17,089 nt of DNA from Acidimicrobiaceae bacterium RAAP-2 (GTDB lineage Bacteria > Actinomycetota > Acidimicrobiia > Acidimicrobiales > RAAP-2), in the NCBI GenBank assembly GCA_001443545.1, contig LMAD01000037.1, forward strand, positions 1 through 17,089, in the 5' to 3' direction. The notes beneath the pieces are model-generated. The model ran no database searches. It was not told where the DNA came from and saw only the letters and a list, made by a program, of their open reading frames with translations. Within the stretch, counting starts at the first letter, position 1. Every line of letters starts with the position of its first letter. This document shows positions 13,348 through 17,089 of the stretch, in pieces. A program made the position numbers and the translations under genes.

Positions 13348-14171
13348 GAGTGGGTGGGAAAGCGCACCATCGCCAACTGACTCGATGACGCGACGAGCTC
13401 CCCACGCTCGTCGAAGAGTTCGCAGCGCTCGTCGACGAGCCCATCGGCGACCACGAGGCACCACTGTCGAGCTCGCAACCACTCGCCCACGGGGATCCGT
13501 CGAACGTACGAGGTCAACTGCAGTGTGGGCACCCAACCCGATGAACCGAGCGGGAACGTCGCCGGTGGCAGTGCGTCACTGGCGAATAAGAGCCCCGAGG
13601 CGTCCCAGCCAGCCGAGCCGTCGTCCAATCGCAACCAACCTCGGACCTCACCCACGTCGCTGGTCTTACCGACCGACCACCCCGAAAAGTCCGGGTCCAT
13701 ACGCAAATCAACGACGCGGGCGATATTGACGTCGTCGCCACCAGTCGAACGCCGGCACGACGACAGCGGCGCGACCGCGGGAGCCGAGACACCGAGATAC
13801 CGAGCTGGACCGTCGTGCAGCGTGCCCACCGTCACGAGAGATTCAGTGGTGACGGTGTCGTCTTGGATCAGTTCGACGTGCACGTACGACACGCCACGAC
13901 CGACCTTGCGGACCCTGGTCTCGAGGACCGCCGATCCGACCGACGGAGCCCCGATGTAGTTGGTGGTGATCGCCGTGGCGTGCAGGTGCGTTGAGCCGTC
14001 AAGGGCGGCGGCGGCCAGCGCCGCATTGGCCATGACGACCTGGAGATACCCCCCATTGGGGTGATTCATCACCGTATAGAAACGTGATAGTTCGACGGAA
14101 AACCGACCGTTCCCGAGGGGGTCAACGGCCGCCGCCTCGCGCAACGTCGGCGGAGAACTTTCAGCGTCCAT
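13344..14171 (-). CDS. TesB-like acyl-CoA thioesterase family protein
   Basis: A 275-residue protein with two hotdog units. The first (about 15-125) contains YTVMNHPNGGYLQVVMANAAL and a THLHATAITTNYIGAP strand; the second (about 160-275) ends in ERCELFDERGELVASSSQLAMVR, typical of the C-terminal strand of TesB-type thioesterases. Members hydrolyse acyl-CoA to acid and CoA; chain length is not readable. The ATG at 14171 stands six bases after a TAGGGT box, so the mRNA is probably leaderless. It is divergent from mmsA across 72 bases and translationally overlaps the downstream arfB-like gene. Confidence 0.83.
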   Translation of the reverse strand: MDAESSPPTLREAAAVDPLGNGRFSVELSRFYTVMNHPNGGYLQVVMANAALAAAALDGSTHLHATAITTNYIGAPSVGSAVLETRVRKVGRGVSYVHVELIQDDTVTTESLVTVGTLHDGPARYLGVSAPAVAPLSSCRRSTGGDDVNIARVVDLRMDPDFSGWSVGKTSDVGEVRGWLRLDDGSAGWDASGLLFASDALPPATFPLGSSGWVPTLQLTSYVRRIPVGEWLRARQWCLVVADGLVDERCELFDERGELVASSSQLAMVRFPTHS

Positions 14172-14177
14172 TCGACA

Positions 14178-14183
14178 ACCCTA
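14178..14183 (-). promoter_or_regulatory. -10 box for leaderless thioesterase transcript
   Basis: On the minus strand GTTAGGGT ends six bases before the ATG at 14171, with no ribosome site between. The same octamer stands ahead of surE. No clear -35 hexamer is seen. Confidence 0.5.
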
Positions 14184-14195
14184 ACGGCCACCGAA

Positions 14196-14223
14196 TTGGT
14201 CACCGGATCGTCCGCCGTAAGAT
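14196..14223 (+). promoter_or_regulatory. Candidate mmsA promoter
   Basis: TTGGTC (14196-14201) and TAAGAT (14218-14223) are 16 bases apart. The predicted start near 14230 leaves a short leader that contains the ribosome site AGAAAGAGGA (14231-14240) before the ATG at 14244. Confidence 0.4.
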
Positions 14224-14243
14224 TGGCGTGAGAAAGAGGACCC

Positions 14244-15722
14244 ATGCCAACAGTTCCCCACGTCATCAATGGTCAACGACGCAACGCTGAGGGGGTCTCT
14301 CCGATCTTTAACCCCGCGACCGGCGCGGTTACGGGCGAGGTGCCGGTTCCCGCCGCCGCCCTGATCGACGAAGTCGTCGCATCGTCTCGCACCGCGTGGT
14401 CGTCGTGGCGCAACTCAACCTTGTCGCAGCGCACGAACATCCTGTTCGCATTCCGTCACCTCATCGTGCAACACACCGACGAATTGGCGGCGATCATTAC
14501 CGCCGAACACGGCAAGACAATTGCGGACGCCAAAGGTGAGATTGCCCGCGGTCTGGAGAACGTTGAGTTCGCCTGCGGCCTCACCGATCACCTCAAAGGG
14601 GAGTTTTCGAGTCAGGTCGCCGACGGGGTTGACGTCCATTCGGTGCGCGAATCGCTCGGCGTCGTCGTGGCCATCACCCCGTTCAACTTCCCCATCATGG
14701 TGCCACTGTGGATGGCGGCGAACGCGCTCGCCACGGGCAACGTCGTGATTCTCAAGCCCTCTGAGCGTGATCCATCGGTTTCGGTGATGGTGGCCGAACT
14801 CCTGCGCGAGGCTGGGCTTCCCGACGGCGCGTTCAACGTGCTGCACGGCGACGCGACGACCGTCAACGCGCTTCTCGAGCACCCAGGCGTCGACGCGATC
14901 AGCTTCGTCGGCTCGACTCCGGTCGCGCGTCACGTCTATCAGGTCGGTACGGCCAACGGCAAACGCGTCCAGGCGCTGGGCGGCGCAAAAAATCACATGG
15001 TGGTGCTGCCCGACGCGGATCTCGACATCGCCGCCGACGCCGCGATCAACGCCGGATTCGGTTCAGCCGGTGAACGATGCATGGCGATCAGTGTGGTCGT
15101 AGCGGTCGGCGACGTGGCGGACCCGCTCATCGCCAAGATCACCGAACGGCTCGATCGACTCACCGTCGGGGCCGGCGATGACCCCGCGAGCGACTTCGGC
15201 CCGTTGATCACCGCCGCGCACCGCGACCGGGTCACCTCGTACGTGACCTCCGCCGGCGCCGACGGGATCACGGTGGTCCGCGACGGGGCGACCCTGCGCA
15301 TCGGGGACGGTTTCTTCGTTGGCCCATGCCTCCTCGACGGCGTTCGTCCGGGAACCAAGGCGTACGACGACGAGATCTTCGGCCCCGTACTGGGCGTCGC
15401 GCGCGTCGCGTCGTACGACGAAGCCGTGTCTCTCGTCAACGCGAACCCCTACGGCAACGGCACGGCCATCTTCACCCGCGACGGCAACGCCGCTCGGCTG
15501 TACTCCCGCCAGGTGAGCGTGGGGATGATTGGCGTGAACGTTCCAATCCCCGTCCCGATCGCGGCGTACTCGTTCGGCGGGTGGAAGAACTCCTTATTCG
15601 GGCACGCCCACATCTACGGACCGGAGGGCTTCGCCTTCTATTCGCGCGCCAAGGTGATCACGACCCGCTGGCCCCAGCCGTCAGAGTCCCAGATCGACCT
15701 TGGATTCCCGGCGACGCGATAG
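14244..15722 (+). CDS. mmsA: Methylmalonate-semialdehyde dehydrogenase (CoA-acylating)
   Basis: A 492-residue ALDH-superfamily enzyme. ITPFNFPIMVPLWM (144-157) with Asn148, KPSE (171-174), and the nucleophile Cys279 in GERCMAIS are typical of MMSDH. The usual general-base glutamate (ELGG) is replaced by ALGGAKNH (244-251), the family hallmark that favours CoA over water for deacylation. The C-terminal TTRWP is also characteristic. It converts methylmalonate semialdehyde to propionyl-CoA, or malonate semialdehyde to acetyl-CoA, with NAD and CoA, in valine, inositol or beta-alanine breakdown. No other valine or inositol gene is in the window. It is divergent from the thioesterase gene, and its TAG is followed at once, in the same frame, by the permease ATG. 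Confidence 0.93.
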   Translation: MPTVPHVINGQRRNAEGVSPIFNPATGAVTGEVPVPAAALIDEVVASSRTAWSSWRNSTLSQRTNILFAFRHLIVQHTDELAAIITAEHGKTIADAKGEIARGLENVEFACGLTDHLKGEFSSQVADGVDVHSVRESLGVVVAITPFNFPIMVPLWMAANALATGNVVILKPSERDPSVSVMVAELLREAGLPDGAFNVLHGDATTVNALLEHPGVDAISFVGSTPVARHVYQVGTANGKRVQALGGAKNHMVVLPDADLDIAADAAINAGFGSAGERCMAISVVVAVGDVADPLIAKITERLDRLTVGAGDDPASDFGPLITAAHRDRVTSYVTSAGADGITVVRDGATLRIGDGFFVGPCLLDGVRPGTKAYDDEIFGPVLGVARVASYDEAVSLVNANPYGNGTAIFTRDGNAARLYSRQVSVGMIGVNVPIPVPIAAYSFGGWKNSLFGHAHIYGPEGFAFYSRAKVITTRWPQPSESQIDLGFPATR

Positions 15723-17089
15723 ATGACTTCCATCGTCACGTCAATCGCGGACTGGATTGGCGTCGGACTTCGCGAGAGTGCCGCCATGGTCTGGATGACG
15801 TGGTGGCCCCTCGTGCTCGGCTTCACCCTCTCGGGGATGGTCCAGAGTTTCTTGCCCCGTGACGGGCTCCGCCAGCAGTTGGGCACGACGACGCCCGGCA
15901 ACGTCGTCAAGGCTTCCCTGCTCGGGGTCATCTCGTCATCGTGCAGTTACGCCGCGAGCGCAATGGCTCGGGCGCTCTTCGCCCGAGGTGCGTCGTGGAC
16001 CAACTCGCTCATCTTCATGATCGCGTCGACGAACCTGGTCATCGAGCTCGGCATCGTGCTCTACCTCTTGCTGGGCTGGCAGTTTCTCGCCGCCCAGATC
16101 GTCGGAGGCGTCATCATGATCATCGGCCTGGCGCTCCTGACCGGGTTCGTGTACAACCGGCGGGCCCAGTCAGCGATGTACGAACGCGTTTTGCAGGACG
16201 CTCCGCCACCGACTCAGCCGGCTACTTCCACCTGGCGCGAACGGATCGCGACGAAGCGACACTACGCGTTGGCCGCGCGATTCACGCTCGGCGATTTCTC
16301 CATGTTGCGCAAAGAACTACTCGCCGGCTTTCTCATCGCCGGGTTCATGAGTGTGCACGTACCTGCGACCTGGTGGTCCCACATCTTCTTGACCGGTCAC
16401 GGATGGGTGACCGTCGTCGAGAACGCGATCATTGCTCCGCTCATCGCGGTCGTCTCATTCGTCTGCTCCGTGGGAAACATCCCCCTCGCCGCGGCGCTGT
16501 GGACCCACGGCGTCGCCTTCGGCGGCGTGATCTCATTCATCTTCGCCGATCTCGTGACGCTGCCATTGCTGTTCATCTACCGCCGCTTCTACGGATCCCC
16601 CATGACCCTGCGGCTCTTCGGTCTCCTGTGGTTCGTGATGTCGGCTGGAGGTCTGGTCGTCGAGGTGCTCTTCCGGGCCGGTGGACTCATCCCCACGACC
16701 CGCCATACGCCAGCCATGAGCGGACACTTCCCGCTCGGCGGCACACTGGTGGCCAACTTCGTCGCGGTAGTCGTGGTCGTCGTCCTGATGGTCCTCGCCC
16801 GTCGTCGAGATGACGAAGGGGGCCAGAGCGCGCGCGACCCCATCTGCGGCATGAACGTGGACGTAACCGCCCCGGTTGCGGTTCGCCAGCGTAACGGTCA
16901 GACTTACTACTTCTGTTCCATGCGATGCGCCGAGCGGTTCGACCGCGGAGAGGAGTCAACCCCCATGCAAGAAGACCTCAACGGAGACGCGATCGACCCC
17001 ATCTGTGAGATGCGGGTCAATTCGGCCGACGCGCTCAGCGCGGTCGGCGCCGACGGCGTGACCCACTACTTCTGCGGGGCCGGCTGTCG
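15723..17089 (+). CDS. COG0701/ArsP-like permease with tandem YHS domains (3' truncated)
   Basis: An open frame of 455 codons that continues past the window edge. Residues about 20-330 are membrane segments of the YraQ/ArsP-type permease family, with two matching Cys motifs: SSSCSYAASA (71-80) and SFVCSVGNIPLA (245-256), each followed by a hydrophobic helix. After a last helix near 340-360 (rich in Val) come two YHS-type metal-binding modules: DPICGM (372-377) with YYFC (395-398) and C402, and DPICEM (425-430) with HYFC (448-451) and C455. Such proteins are thought to export metals, metalloids or small thiol-reactive ions; the substrate is unknown. The ATG at 15723 directly follows the mmsA TAG, with no clear ribosome site, so coupling is likely; a later start at Met22 is possible. 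Confidence 0.83.
   Translation, partial: MTSIVTSIADWIGVGLRESAAMVWMTWWPLVLGFTLSGMVQSFLPRDGLRQQLGTTTPGNVVKASLLGVISSSCSYAASAMARALFARGASWTNSLIFMIASTNLVIELGIVLYLLLGWQFLAAQIVGGVIMIIGLALLTGFVYNRRAQSAMYERVLQDAPPPTQPATSTWRERIATKRHYALAARFTLGDFSMLRKELLAGFLIAGFMSVHVPATWWSHIFLTGHGWVTVVENAIIAPLIAVVSFVCSVGNIPLAAALWTHGVAFGGVISFIFADLVTLPLLFIYRRFYGSPMTLRLFGLLWFVMSAGGLVVEVLFRAGGLIPTTRHTPAMSGHFPLGGTLVANFVAVVVVVVLMVLARRRDDEGGQSARDPICGMNVDVTAPVAVRQRNGQTYYFCSMRCAERFDRGEESTPMQEDLNGDAIDPICEMRVNSADALSAVGADGVTHYFCGAGC

Noticed and set aside
13348..13536. Upstream extension of the arfB-like frame (205 residues in total)
   Set aside because: The extra 63 residues lie inside the thioesterase gene and are Arg-rich; the GTGA overlap start gives the normal ArfB length.

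Overview
The window looks like chromosomal DNA of a GC-rich, gene-dense actinobacterium, possibly of the Acidimicrobiia. This is inferred from a clpS-DUF2017 pair, several start codons placed 6-7 bases after a TANNNT -10 box (leaderless mRNAs), frequent GTG starts, and an MpaB/DUF2236 protein. No rRNA, tRNA, insertion sequence, CRISPR array or phage gene was found. Sixteen coding sequences are supported; the last runs off the right edge.

Layout. Bases 1-528 are non-coding apart from a promoter-like block near 92-124. At 529-1455 (+) lies a cysteine-synthase-family PLP enzyme. It converges on a minus-strand three-gene operon (4938 to 1452) of a glutamine-synthetase-like ligase, an aldehyde dehydrogenase and an SDR dehydrogenase, each joined to the next by an ATGA overlap. 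A divergent GNAT acetyltransferase (5201-5893, +) converges on a PrpE-like propionyl-CoA synthetase (5890-7785, -). Further minus-strand genes encode a secreted protein, DUF2017 and ClpS. An MpaB-family oxygenase-like gene (9515-10393, +) converges on an aldose-1-epimerase/SDR pair (minus). surE (12067-12918, +) converges on a TesB-like thioesterase/ArfB pair (minus). On the right, methylmalonate-semialdehyde dehydrogenase (mmsA) is followed without a gap by a permease carrying two YHS metal-binding domains, the second cut by the window edge.

How the genes may work together. The ligase-ALDH-SDR operon reads as a gamma-glutamylation route: the ligase would cap an amine or amino alcohol with glutamate, the SDR would oxidise an alcohol to an aldehyde, and the ALDH would oxidise that to an acid. 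The substrate is unknown and no gamma-glutamyl hydrolase is visible. PrpE and MmsA both lead to propionyl-CoA but are not in one operon. ClpS with DUF2017, ArfB and SurE are housekeeping functions (N-degron proteolysis, ribosome rescue, nucleotide phosphatase).

The most unusual features are the compaction (all four convergent gene ends overlap or abut, one inside a perfect 20-bp palindrome; five same-strand starts touch the previous stop), a palindromic operator candidate and an 8-bp GC hairpin ahead of the ligase operon, and the permease-YHS-YHS architecture with its in-frame TAG-ATG junction to mmsA.
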